Positions 9,300 to 17,574 of a stretch of 64,000 nt of DNA are shown piece after piece. This DNA is from Streptomyces sp. CB01373. Lineage in GTDB: Bacteria; Actinomycetota; Actinomycetes; Streptomycetales; Streptomycetaceae. Location of the stretch: assembly GCF_002803075.1 (NCBI RefSeq), contig NZ_NNBK01000025.1, forward strand, positions 1 to 64,000, in the 5' to 3' direction. The translations under genes were made by a program, and so were the position numbers. The stretch's first letter is position 1. Each line of letters starts with the position of its first letter. Below the pieces are notes generated by a model. It searched no databases, had not been told where the DNA came from, and saw only the letters and a program-made list of their open reading frames with translations.

Positions 9300-9998
9300 T
9301 GGGCGTCTGGCGGCTACGGCGGCCGGGGCGGCTCGGATGAGGCGGCGCCGACTCCGCCGTCCTGGGGCGCACGCCATGCCGAGCTGGAGGCCGCGAGCGT
9401 CGGGCGGTCGGCGCTGCGCAACTGCACCGGTGACGACGGGCTGTGTGAGAGCCTGCCGTCATCGGTGAGGACCGGCGCGGCGAGCACATGGGCTGGGAAA
9501 TCTGCCCGCAGCGCGCCACCCGCTACCGGCGTCCCGGCTACGAGGCGTGCGACCGGCGCCAGGACGCCGGAAGCTTGCCCAGCACCGGGGTCACGCCGCA
9601 CCTGCCCCGTTCTGGGTCCCTGTACGGCCGTCTCCCGGGCTTTCGCCCCGCCCGTGGTCTTTCCTTTGGGTGGGGCGAGGCCCGGTCGGCCGTCAGGCGG
9701 GCGCACGGCGCCTTTGGCTGGCTCCGGCGGGGTCGCCCGCCCGTTCAAGCAGGCTCCTGGACGGGTGGTCCGACGATGCCCGGCACTCTCGCGCGCATCC
9801 GGCGCACCGCACTCGATGTCCCGCACGGCACCGGCGCGCGCGTCGCCCAGCCACCCCTTGACCAGGTTCGGCCGGGCCCGTGTTTCTCCTTGGCCAGGTT
9901 TGCCACCCGGCACGTTTCCCTTTGACACATCACGTCCCGGCCGCCGATCATGTCGAGGTCAACGGGGTGTGTGATAGAGGACCCGCTGCCGCGCGCAC
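9300..9998 (-). ncRNA. Possible group II intron 5' part (structured RNA), remnant
   Basis: Between 9063 and 10053 there is no convincing gene. Read on the minus strand from about 9998, the DNA begins GTGCGCGC, like the GUGYG 5' end of group II introns. It then has many short GC stems closed by purine-rich loops, such as a GAAA-capped stem near 9660 (GGGGCGAAAGCCC). No reverse transcriptase gene and no clear domain V was found. If this is an intron it is only the front part. The call rests on pattern recognition and needs a covariance search. Confidence 0.3.
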
Positions 9999-10053
9999 CT
10001 GGTGCGGTGGCGCGCACCGTGTTTCCGAATGGTCATGTAACTCTGGGTGGCCC

Positions 10054-10428
10054 ATGTACGCCCGAAGTGTCGTCTGTGCGGTCGTGCTTGCTCTTGCTGC
10101 CGCAACGACCGGGTGTAGCAGTTCAACGAGCGGCGGGGCCGCGCAGTCCACCGGCATCGTTACGTCCGCGCCTGATCTGAGCGAAATAGCATGGCGCAAG
10201 GCATGCATTGACGCGTGGGCCGAGGTCATCCTCGCCCACACCTATCAGTGGAGTCCGGGTCTAGAGGAAACGCCCGAGGAGTGCCCAGGCCAGTACGGAG
10301 ACACCTGGACGACCCTGTACACACTCGGCAAGGACAAGGCCGAGAAGCGGAGGCTGAAGCTTCCGCCGATCGATGATGGTGTTTCGATCACAGCCGAGGA
10401 ATCCGCATCCAAGGCTGACCGGCCGTGA
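10054..10428 (+). CDS. Small putative lipoprotein
   Basis: A 124-residue protein with a lipoprotein signal: charged MYAR, a hydrophobic core VVCAVVLALAAA, and the lipobox TTGC with Cys25 as the lipidation site. A Ser/Gly-rich linker follows. The mature part contains a CIDAWAEVI stretch and a second cysteine in EECPGQYG, which may form a disulfide outside the membrane. The frame is open further upstream, but the signal peptide fixes the start at ATG 10054. The family is not recognised. Confidence 0.65.
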   Translation: MYARSVVCAVVLALAAATTGCSSSTSGGAAQSTGIVTSAPDLSEIAWRKACIDAWAEVILAHTYQWSPGLEETPEECPGQYGDTWTTLYTLGKDKAEKRRLKLPPIDDGVSITAEESASKADRP

Positions 10429-10435
10429 TCTCCCG

Positions 10436-10640
10436 GAGTGTGGCGTAGCTGTCGTGCTTGCTTATTGATCTTGGTTGTGACCTGCTGTTGTTGAGTTGTA
10501 CCGGGCGGCGTGCCTGTTCTGCGGGTGGGTTTCATGGTGAGTCGGAGGTCCGGCGGCGGTTACGTGGGTTGAGCTGGCTGTTTGGTGCTGCGCAGTGAGT
10601 TGGGCGTGGTGCCGGTGCCGGGGCGCAGCCTCGATTGCTG
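10436..10640. repeat. Dispersed repeat, copy A
   Basis: This segment starts GTGTGGCGTAGCTGTCGTGC. It is clearly related to 33907-34090 over about 190 bases, including a shared block around CTTATTGATCTTGGTTGTG and a shared end around GTGCTGCGCAGTGAG. It does not encode an obvious protein in either copy. It may be the end of a mobile element. Confidence 0.7.
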
Positions 10641-10699
10641 GCCCCGGTCAGCGGGAGGTTCCTGCGGGCCACAGGACGCGCACCGTTCGAGCAGGTCAA

Positions 10700-10945
10700 C
10701 GACCGGCGGCTTGGGCCAGGCCGGCCTCGCGCAGTGCGAGGTACCCGTCAACGCTGACGGAGTAGGCGCAGTCGGCGACCACCGCCCGGCAGCCGAAGCC
10801 CGCCTCCTTCCCGCGGCCCGCGAGGTGGGCGGCCAGCTGCGATTTCGTGCGGAAGGCCGGATCGGACCGGCGGCCTGCGGCCGTGGGTCGAACAGAGCTA
10901 CAAGCAGATCAAGGACGAACTCGGGCCGGCCCAGCCACTGCCGGC
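10700..10945. pseudogene. IS701-family transposase fragments on opposite strands
   Basis: On the minus strand (about 10725-10860) the DNA encodes RAVVADCAYSVSVDGYLALR, the central DDE region of IS701 transposases. On the plus strand (about 10877-10935) it encodes LRPWVEQSYKQIKDELG, the region with the catalytic Glu from the same family. In an intact element both lie on one strand in this order. Here one part has been inverted or two copies have been joined head to head. Each piece is only 20-50 residues long. Confidence 0.65.
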
Positions 10946-11070
10946 CCACATGCGCGGTCGCCGCGCCGTCCTTGCGGTCCCGGAGTCGTCGATCATGATG
11001 CCCCCGCCTACGCCCCTTTGGAAGACACCGTTCAGGAGTTGGTGCGAACCGCCGGGACGCGCTGGGCGAC

Positions 11071-12118
11071 TTGGCATGTGACGTCCTCCAGCGCCGCCTC
11101 CTGCTGGCCCTCTTCGCCCTGGGCACCAACATGGGTATCCGCGCAATCGTGGCGACCGGCGAGCACGGCGAGACTGCGGCGGCGCTGCGGCACGTCCGCC
11201 GGCACTTCGTCACCGTCGACAACCTGCGTGCCGCCGTGACGAGGCTGGTGAACGCCACCTTCGCCGCCCGCGACACCGCGTGGTGGGGCCGCGGCACCGC
11301 CTGCGCGTCGGACTCGAAGAAGTTCGGTTCCTGGTCCTCGAACTTCATGACCGAGTACCACGCCCGCTACGGCGGTAACGGCGTGATGATCTACTGGCAC
11401 GTCGAGCGGAAGAACCTCTGCGTCTACTCCCAGCTCAAAAGTTGTTCGTCGTCCGAGGTCGCGGCGATGATCGAGGGCCTGCTGCGGCACTGCACGGATG
11501 CCGAGATCGAGTCGAACTACGTCGACACGCACGGCGCTCGCCTGTACCGCCCTGACGACACCCCGCCCGGCTGGCCTGCGCTCGGTGCCTCCCTCACGCG
11601 GCCGATCCGCTGGGATTTGATCGAGCAGCAGTACGACCAGATGGTCAAGTACGCCACCGCACTCCGGCTCGGCACTGCCGAGGCGGAGCAGGTGCTGCGG
11701 CGCTTCACCCGCGGTGGTCCCAAGCGCCCCACCTACCAGGCTCTCGAAGAACTCGGGCGCGCTGTGTGGACCAGCTTCGCCTCTGGCTACCTGGCCAGCC
11801 CTGGCCTGCGTCGGGAGATCCACGGCGGGCTCCAGGTTGTCGAGAACTGGAACAGCGCGAACACCGTGCTCCACTGCGGCAAGGACGGTGCCCTGACCGG
11901 CCCGGACAAGGAGCACGCGGAGACCTCCATGCTCGCCCTGCATCTGCTCCAGTCCGCCTTGGTGCACGTCAACACGCTTCTGGTGCAACAGGTGCTGGCC
12001 GAGCCGGTATGGAAGAAAGAGGCTGAGCGAGGGGGACCGGCGCGGGCTGACCGCCTTGTTCTGGTCCAACATCAACCCCTATGGCACCTTCCGCCTCGAC
12101 ATGGACAAGCGCCTCAAC
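11071..12118 (+). pseudogene. Tn3-family transposase TnpA, C-terminal part, defective
   Basis: From about residue LQRRLLLALFALGTNMGI the frame matches the catalytic half of Tn3-type TnpA. It has the first Asp in CASDSKKFGSWSSN, the second in YVDTHG, and the Glu region VVENWNSANTVLHCGKDGAL. After YVDTHG the sequence goes straight to ARLYRPDD. The usual stretch of roughly 24 residues between them (the SIVGF...KNIGS segment) is missing in frame. Near 12020 a frameshift moves the reading to LTALFWSNINPYGTFRLDM, the conserved C-terminus. The N-terminal DNA-binding half is absent. Confidence 0.88.
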
Positions 12119-12230
12119 CTGGCACCCACGACGATTCCAACATCTACATCCAGGGCGGACACAAGATCGATGGCGTGCCCGACTGCGCCTGACCGCAGAG
12201 CCGCACGGTTGTTCCACCACGTGCCTGACC

Positions 12231-12261
12231 GCGGGCCGGAGACTTCGTGTCTCCGGCCCGC
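12231..12261. terminator. Strong hairpin, likely terminator
   Basis: Perfect 13-bp arms (GCGGGCCGGAGAC and its complement) surround the loop TTCGT. There is no T-run on either side, as is common for Streptomyces terminators. It follows the Tn3 remnant. Confidence 0.6.
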
Positions 12262-12530
12262 ACGCTGAGCTGTTTCCAACCTGAATCACCCAGGATTCGA
12301 TAGAAATGCCGCTTGGTTAGCGTCGCCGAGCGGGCTGTTGCAGCGCCGGCCGGTTGCCGGGCGCCGTCGTGTCGATGTCGCCCGCACGGTCATCGCCCAG
12401 ATCCTCTTCGCCGGCAGGGGATCGTGCTCACCTTCCGCTCCACCGGCGCCGCCGCCGATGACCCTGCCCGTCCTGTGTCGTTGTCCGGCCTGGTGGTCGG
12501 ACAGCCGAGCATCGATGTGGCGATCGGCAG

Positions 12531-12715
12531 ATGATCGACGCGGTGCGCTACCTCGTCGACAACGGCATCAAGTGGCGGGCGACTCCCTTCGACTTCCCGC
12601 CCTGGCCGCGCGTGTACGCCTTCTTCGGCTGCTGGCGGGACACGGGGCTGGTGGCCGAACTGCATGACCTGCTGCGCGAGGTCGTCCGCGAAGCAGAGGG
12701 CCGCGGCGCGTGCCG
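12531..12715 (+). pseudogene. IS5-family transposase, N-terminal fragment
   Basis: The reading MIDAVRYLVDNGIKWRATPF followed by PPWPRVYAFFGCWRDTGLV matches the N-terminal domain (DUF4096) of IS5-group transposases. It runs through HDLLREVVREAEGRGA and then diverges. The DDE core is missing. Confidence 0.75.
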
Positions 12716-12753
12716 GTCACGCCGGCCTCCACGACCGGCCGGGACGCCGCCCC

Positions 12754-12990
12754 TCATCTCAGTGCTGCAGTCGTGAGGAGTGCCGCTTCTTCGGTAAGCG
12801 TCTTCAGGCTCGCGGCGCTGTCAGGAAACGACTTCTTCCACGCGGCGAGCCATTTCGCGCGCTGCTCCTCAGGTACGCCGCAGCCCACGAGAAACGCCAA
12901 GTACTGCTTCTGGTCGGCGGGGAGGGTCTCGCGGTCAACGATCCGGACGAGGGTGCTCAGCGACAGGCGGAGCGGCCCTCCGCCCCAGTT
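12754..12990 (-). pseudogene. Helix-turn-helix protein, C-terminal fragment
   Basis: A continuous frame ends at the TGA at 12754. It contains LSLSTLVRIVDRETLPADQK, then FLVGCGVPEEQRAKWLAAWK. This is the part after the XRE helix-turn-helix in many Streptomyces DNA-binding proteins (a hydrophobic helix with CGVPE, then W...AW). The helix-turn-helix itself is not recovered, and an upstream stop limits the frame. It is probably a decayed regulator. Confidence 0.5.
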
Positions 12991-13499
12991 CTGGACCTGG
13001 CGCAGCGGTGGGCATGCCGCCAGCGATGTACAGCAGGCTGCCGATCATCGGGAACACGGCCGTCGGCAGAACTTGGGCCACTGTCAGCCGGCTTGCTGCG
13101 CCCCCTCGCCCGGCCGCTGGGAGGCCGCAACGTTGGTGCGGCTGGGCTGGAGGGCTTCGAGAGGGCAGGGACTGCGTCGTTCTTCGGTATGGGGAATCCC
13201 TTGGCCGGTGGATTGCCGAGGGGCGCGCCGGGTGAAGTCGGCGCGCCACTCAACTGGGCGCAATCCGCTCTGGGATTAAAACAGTTGACGTTAGGTCACC
13301 TACTGGCGACCAAAGTGTCCCAGGAGAGTTGTGGCGTTCCCGTAGTCGACGCCACGGCCGACAATCCCATTGATCCGGTTTTCCGGTGCATGTGCGGCAC
13401 GTGCACCAATGAGGGGCGGCGGCGGTCAGGTCGTTGGTCCTTGCCCCGCAGAGGAGACCGTCACTGTACGTCTCCCGAGCTCGCCGCTTGACGTCGAAT
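12991..13499. other. Noncoding or decayed stretch
   Basis: No recognisable gene. A relatively AT-rich patch near 13266-13295 contains GTTGACGTTAGGTCACC, which could hold a -35-like TTGACG, but no transcript start can be assigned. Confidence 0.3.
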
Positions 13500-13893
13500 C
13501 GATGGGCTGCGCGAGGAGGTCGACCGCATCCAGGCCCAACTGGCCGCGGCCGAGCAGGAATGGCCGGAGTGGCAGGAGTGGGCGATCGCCCGCAGGCGGG
13601 TCGACACGGTGCTGGCTCCGGACAGCGGCAACGCCGCGGACGCAGAGGCCACCGAGAATCCGCGGCATGCGGCGAGGCCGAAGTCCCAGGTGCCGGTATG
13701 GCGTGAGGGCCTGGACTGGTCGGTGCTGTCGGTGGACTACCAGCGCATCCTTAAGGTGCTCGCGGACCGCCTCCGGCTGGGCCAGGGGCCTCTGACCTGC
13801 CGCGAGATGGCCGCAGCATTTCGGCATGGACGTGGTGTCGGCACGGGTGGAAGCACCGGGGCGAAGGCGAAGCGGCAGGTGGCGCGCCCGTGA
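13500..13893 (+). pseudogene. Conserved actinomycete ORF with coiled coil, frameshifted
   Basis: The frame gives GLREEVDRIQAQLAAAEQEW (a coiled coil), then VPVWREGLDWSVLSVDYQRI and VLADRLRLGQGPLTCREMA. It is a protein type I have met next to insertion sequences in Streptomyces. After MAAAF the expected GMDVVSARVEA reading is in another frame, so an indel near 13820 breaks the gene. Function is unknown. No clear start codon was found. Confidence 0.5.
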
Positions 13894-14003
13894 CTCCTGT
13901 GGTGCGGCGGTGCGGGTGGAGCATGCGGGTGTGGCCGGTGGAATGAGCGGCTTGTTCTTCCCTACGAACTTCTCACCTCACGGGTACCCATCTCCCTGAT
14001 CAT

Positions 14004-14026
14004 CTGATAGTAAACCTTCCTATCAG
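14004..14026. promoter_or_regulatory. CTGATAG inverted repeat before the chitosanase
   Basis: Perfect 7-bp arms (CTGATAG and CTATCAG) flank TAAACCTTC, 42-64 bases before the csnA start. Chitosanase genes in Streptomyces are known to be controlled by the ROK-type repressor CsnR through a palindrome near the promoter. Whether this repeat is that site is inference. Confidence 0.45.
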
Positions 14027-14067
14027 TGACTCCAACTGGCCACCCCCCAAACTCACTTGGAGGCCCC

Positions 14068-14916
14068 GTGGTCCACTCAGCCCACGACGCCGCAGACCGC
14101 TTCCCCACCTCGCGCCGTACGCTCCTCGCCCTGATCGGCGCGTCCTTGGTGGCAGTCCCGCTCCTGAACGCCCCGCACGTCGCGGCGTCCCCGGTGTCCG
14201 CCGAGGCGATCGGACTCGACGCCCCGGCGAAAAAGGAGATCGCCATGAAACTGGTGTCGAGCGCCGAGAACTCCTCCCTCGACTGGAAGGCCCAGTACAA
14301 CTACATTGAGGACATCCGCGACGGCCGCGGCTACACCGCCGGCATCATCGGATTCTGTTCCGGCACCGGCGACATGCTCGACCTCGTGCAGCTCTACACC
14401 GACCGCAAGCCCGGCAATGTCCTCGCCAAGTACCTGCCGGCCCTGCGCCGGGTGAACGGCACCGACTCGCATGCCGGACTCGATCCGAACTTCCCCGTGG
14501 ACTGGCGCAAGGCGGCACAGGACACGGCCTTCCAGCAGGCCCAGAACGACGAACGCGACCGGGTGTACTTCAACCCGGCCGTCCAGCAGGGCAAGGCCGA
14601 CGGCCTGGGAGTTCTGGGGCAGTTCACGTACTACGACGCCATCGTCATGCACGGTGACGGCAGCGACCCCACGAGCTTCCGCAACATCCGCAAGCGCGCC
14701 CTGCGCACGGCGAAGCCACCGGCGCAGGGCGGCGGCGAGGTGGCATACCTGAACGCCTTCCTCGATGCGCGGGTCTGGGCCATGAAGCAGGAGGAGGCCC
14801 ACAGCGACACCAGCCGGGTCGACACCGAACAACGGGTCTTCCTGCGCAAGGGCAACCTGAACCTCGACCCGCCGCTGGACTGGAAGGTGTACGGGGACAG
14901 CTACCACATCGGCTGA
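14068..14916 (+). CDS. csnA: Secreted chitosanase, GH46
   Basis: Family 46 endo-chitosanase that hydrolyses beta-1,4 links in partly deacetylated chitosan. Starting at GTG 14068 (TTGGAGG lies five bases upstream), the protein has 282 residues. Residues 15-40 form a twin-arginine signal peptide (SRRTLLALIGASLVAVPLL), so it is exported folded through Tat. In the mature part the catalytic pair is E67 in SSAENSS and D85 in EDIRDGRGYTAG. The 18-residue spacing is the same as Glu22 and Asp40 of the Streptomyces sp. N174 enzyme. The GFCSGTGD segment follows. The gene looks intact and is monocistronic. A dead IS5 element lies just downstream in the opposite direction. Confidence 0.95.
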   Translation: MVHSAHDAADRFPTSRRTLLALIGASLVAVPLLNAPHVAASPVSAEAIGLDAPAKKEIAMKLVSSAENSSLDWKAQYNYIEDIRDGRGYTAGIIGFCSGTGDMLDLVQLYTDRKPGNVLAKYLPALRRVNGTDSHAGLDPNFPVDWRKAAQDTAFQQAQNDERDRVYFNPAVQQGKADGLGVLGQFTYYDAIVMHGDGSDPTSFRNIRKRALRTAKPPAQGGGEVAYLNAFLDARVWAMKQEEAHSDTSRVDTEQRVFLRKGNLNLDPPLDWKVYGDSYHIG

Positions 14917-15089
14917 CCAGTCCGCCCCTACGCGAACAGCGGCATGCTCGACGGCCGGAATCCGGCCGGGGACCGTGCCCGACCTCGACGCCGTCGCCGT
15001 CGGCCACCACGGCGGTGACGGCGTCTGCCAGAGAATCCAGGGCGGCCGACCAGGCCTCCGCAACGGCGGGGCTGGGCCACCGGGTCGCC

Positions 15090-15736
15090 GGGGACAGCGG
15101 TTTGATACCGCGTCTCCACAGCAGTCGACGGTACTTGTCGAAGTCGTAGCCGCGGTCGGCGAACAGACGCTTGGGCCTGCTGCGGGGCCGTCCACGCAGG
15201 CCGGGTATCGGCGGAATTGCGTCCAGCAGTGGGATCAACTCAGTGACGTCGTGACGGTTCCCTCCGGTCAGGGAAACGGCGAGCGGGGTGCCATGCCAGT
15301 CAACGATCACGTGGTGCTTGGAGCCTGGGCGGGCGCGGTCAACCGGCGATGGCCCGACATGATTCCCCCCTTTCATTGCTCTGATGTGTGAACCGTCGAT
15401 CGCGCAGTCGTCCATCTCCAGCCTTCCGGCGGTCCGTAGTTCGGTCAGCAGTAGTTGATGCAGGCGCGGCCAGACGCCGGCCTTTGTCCAATCGCGCAAT
15501 CGCCACCAACTGGTGACTCCTGAGCAACCGATCATCACTGCGGGCACGTCTCTCCAGGCCACCCCCTTGCGCAGGACGTACACGATGCCCGCCAGTGCCA
15601 CACGGTCGGGAACACGCACTCGTCCGGGGGATCGGTGCCTGCGCGCCGGGGGTGCGGGAAGCAAGGGCGCGACCCGCTTCCACAGGTCATCAGGAACAAG
15701 ATGGTCAGTCACGTGTCGAGATTTCGGCCCGGTCAA
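15090..15736 (-). pseudogene. IS5-family transposase, C-terminally truncated
   Basis: From 15736 the frame reads a DUF4096 N-terminus (LVPDDLWKRVAPLLPAPP), then VTSWWRLRDWTKAGVWPRLH. The DDE core follows with Asp in CAIDGSHIRAMKGG, the SPVDRARPGSKHH motif and the second Asp in LFADRGYDFDKYRR. After RRGIKPL the homology ends and the frame runs into unrelated sequence antisense to the chitosanase. The catalytic Glu region is gone, so the element is inactive. Confidence 0.85.
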
Positions 15737-15767
15737 AGTGACGTGAGTGATGCAGCGCCGGCCCGTC

Positions 15768-17048
15768 TCAAGCAGCGCGCCTTGCTTCGGCCGGGATGCG
15801 TGAGGACTGATGCCGTCGTCGATGATTTCCGTGGAGTTTCAGTACAACGATGCTGGTGGGAACGATGAGGATCATCAACGCACCGCAGCCGACGAGGACG
15901 GCGGGGGCACTGGTCCGGTCGAGGAGGAAGCCTCCGAACGCGGCTCCAAGGGGGGAGGCTGTCAGGAGTACGGCGCTGCGCGCAGCCAGAACCGTGGTGA
16001 GCAAATCGGCGGGTGCACGGTCCTGGATCAGGGTGAAGGAGAGCGCGGAGTAGGGACCGTAGACGAGTCCGGCGAAAGCGAAACCGATCAGGGAAGGGAG
16101 GACGGTGTCCGTGAGGGCGAAAGGGAGCATGCCGATGCCGTGGCCGCCGATGATGCCGAGCATTGCCGGCCACAGGGGAAGCCGTCTGGCCGCACCCAGG
16201 GCGAGAGCACCGATGACAGCTCCGATACCGAAGGCGGCCCAATAGGCGCCGAGCAGCCCCGCGCCCGCATCGAGGTTGCCGGAGACGAACAAGGGAAGGG
16301 CGACTTCGACGGGGCCAAAGGCGAGGTTGAACACCCAGGTCACGAGGAGCAGGCCGAGGAGTTCCGGCTGGCGGCACAGAATCCTCAGCCCGCGCTCTGC
16401 CCCGCCGGTCGCAGGGGGCACCGGTGACCGGGGCAGGGTGGTGCGGCTGGTCTGGAGGGCGAGCACAGCGAACGTGGCGGCGTCGAGGCCGATGATCCAT
16501 GCCGGGGATACCACTCCCACGAGAAGGCCCGCGAGAGCGGGGCCCGCGATGGTTGCGCTCCACAGACTGGTGCTGAGCACGCTGTTGGCCGCCAGGCGCT
16601 GGTCGTCAGCAAGCAGAGGGCCGAAGAGTGCGTGCTTGCCGGCCTTGCCCCAGGCATGAAGCAGCGAGGACGCGCCCAGGAGCCCGACATACACGGCCGG
16701 GGTGAGCAGTCCCGCCACATGCGCGAGCGGTACCGCCCCCAGCAGTACGGCCCGGAGCGCAGAGTCGGTGACCAGGAGCCGCCACGCGGGAAGCCGGCGC
16801 ATCCACCTGCCCAGGATCAGTGCGCCCAGGGCGCCGGGCAGGACGTAGGAGGCGACAGCGATGCCGGCCAGCGCGCCTCGGCCGCCGTCGGGCCCCAGCG
16901 CGAGCGCGAGCCAGGCGACCGCGACGACGGTCATGCCGTCGCCCAGATCGGACAACGCGAAGACCGGCATCAGCCTCCGAAAGGTGCGGTCGGCGAACAG
17001 GGAGCGGTAGGGGCCGGGCATCAGGCGTCCCGGTACTGCTGAGAACAT
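15768..17048 (-). CDS. MFS transporter, probable drug or redox-compound exporter
   Basis: A major facilitator of about 426 residues with 12 predicted membrane helices. Between helices 2 and 3 it has LILGRWMRRLPAWRLLVTDS, the usual basic loop. It resembles the MFS subgroup seen in macrolide-type exporters. The start is uncertain among GTG 17057, ATG 17048 and ATG 17021. The promoter geometry described for the SoxR site puts the transcript start near the upstream ATG, so translation may be leaderless or begin at 17021. It is divergent from the SoxR-like regulator at 17117, with the operator between them. This suggests induction by redox-active small molecules. The substrate is unknown. Confidence 0.85.
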   Translation of the reverse strand: MFSAVPGRLMPGPYRSLFADRTFRRLMPVFALSDLGDGMTVVAVAWLALALGPDGGRGALAGIAVASYVLPGALGALILGRWMRRLPAWRLLVTDSALRAVLLGAVPLAHVAGLLTPAVYVGLLGASSLLHAWGKAGKHALFGPLLADDQRLAANSVLSTSLWSATIAGPALAGLLVGVVSPAWIIGLDAATFAVLALQTSRTTLPRSPVPPATGGAERGLRILCRQPELLGLLLVTWVFNLAFGPVEVALPLFVSGNLDAGAGLLGAYWAAFGIGAVIGALALGAARRLPLWPAMLGIIGGHGIGMLPFALTDTVLPSLIGFAFAGLVYGPYSALSFTLIQDRAPADLLTTVLAARSAVLLTASPLGAAFGGFLLDRTSAPAVLVGCGALMILIVPTSIVVLKLHGNHRRRHQSSRIPAEARRAA

Positions 17049-17064
17049 GCAGGTCACAGTCGCG

Positions 17065-17082
17065 CTTCAAGCACACTTGAAG
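17065..17082. promoter_or_regulatory. SoxR-type operator in divergent promoter
   Basis: The inverted repeat CTTCAAG-CACA-CTTGAAG has 7-bp perfect arms. It shares the core TCAAG-N4-CTTGA with the enterobacterial SoxR box. On the minus strand a TTGACT at 17086-17081 and a GACTGT at 17061-17066 are separated by 19 bp. The repeat lies in the long spacer, as expected for MerR-family activation of the transporter promoter. Confidence 0.75.
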
Positions 17083-17116
17083 TCAAGGCCGAACAGAAAC
17101 CAAGGAAGGGGCGGGC

Positions 17117-17509
17117 ATGCGATATCTGCCCATTGGTGAGCTCGCGGACAAAGCCCGCGTGCGAGCTTCAGCGCTGCGCTACTGGGAGGAGCGCGGTCTG
17201 CTGCCCGGCGCGCGTCGCGAAGGAGGGCGCCGAGTATGGCCCGCGACCACAGTCCGCCGGGTCGCCCTGATCAAGATGGCGCAGCGGGCAGGGTTCACCC
17301 TCGCCGAGATCACGCAACTGCTGGCCGATGACACCACTCCGTCCGCTACCCGCCAGTGGCGGGACATGGCTACGCGCAAGCTGCCCGAACTCGATCGACA
17401 CATCGCGCAGACTCAGGCTCTGCGGCAGGCAGTTGCGGACTGCCTGGAGTGCGGCTGCATGAAATTCGATCAGTGCGTACTACTCGATACCACGGACGCG
17501 GCGCCCTGA
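17117..17509 (+). CDS. SoxR-like MerR-family regulator with 2Fe-2S cysteine motif
   Basis: A 130-residue MerR-family activator. Residues 4-70 form the winged helix-turn-helix (PIGELADKARVRASALRYWE), and residues 85-108 form the dimer helix. The C-terminus carries C109-x2-C112-x-C114-x5-C120 (CLECGCMKFDQC). This is the exact spacing of the SoxR iron-sulfur ligands. Members with the cluster sense one-electron oxidants and redox-cycling compounds. AAGGAAGG nine bases upstream supports the ATG. The gene is divergent from the MFS exporter and the site between them matches a SoxR box, so self-regulation and control of the exporter are likely. It is shorter than E. coli SoxR (154). Other MerR proteins with a similar motif exist, so cluster binding is inferred. 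Confidence 0.85.
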   Translation: MRYLPIGELADKARVRASALRYWEERGLLPGARREGGRRVWPATTVRRVALIKMAQRAGFTLAEITQLLADDTTPSATRQWRDMATRKLPELDRHIAQTQALRQAVADCLECGCMKFDQCVLLDTTDAAP

Positions 17510-17574
17510 CCGCAAGCACCCGACAGCCATCGACTCCCGAAGCCCAACGCTCGCCTACATTTTGAAACGGTCAG

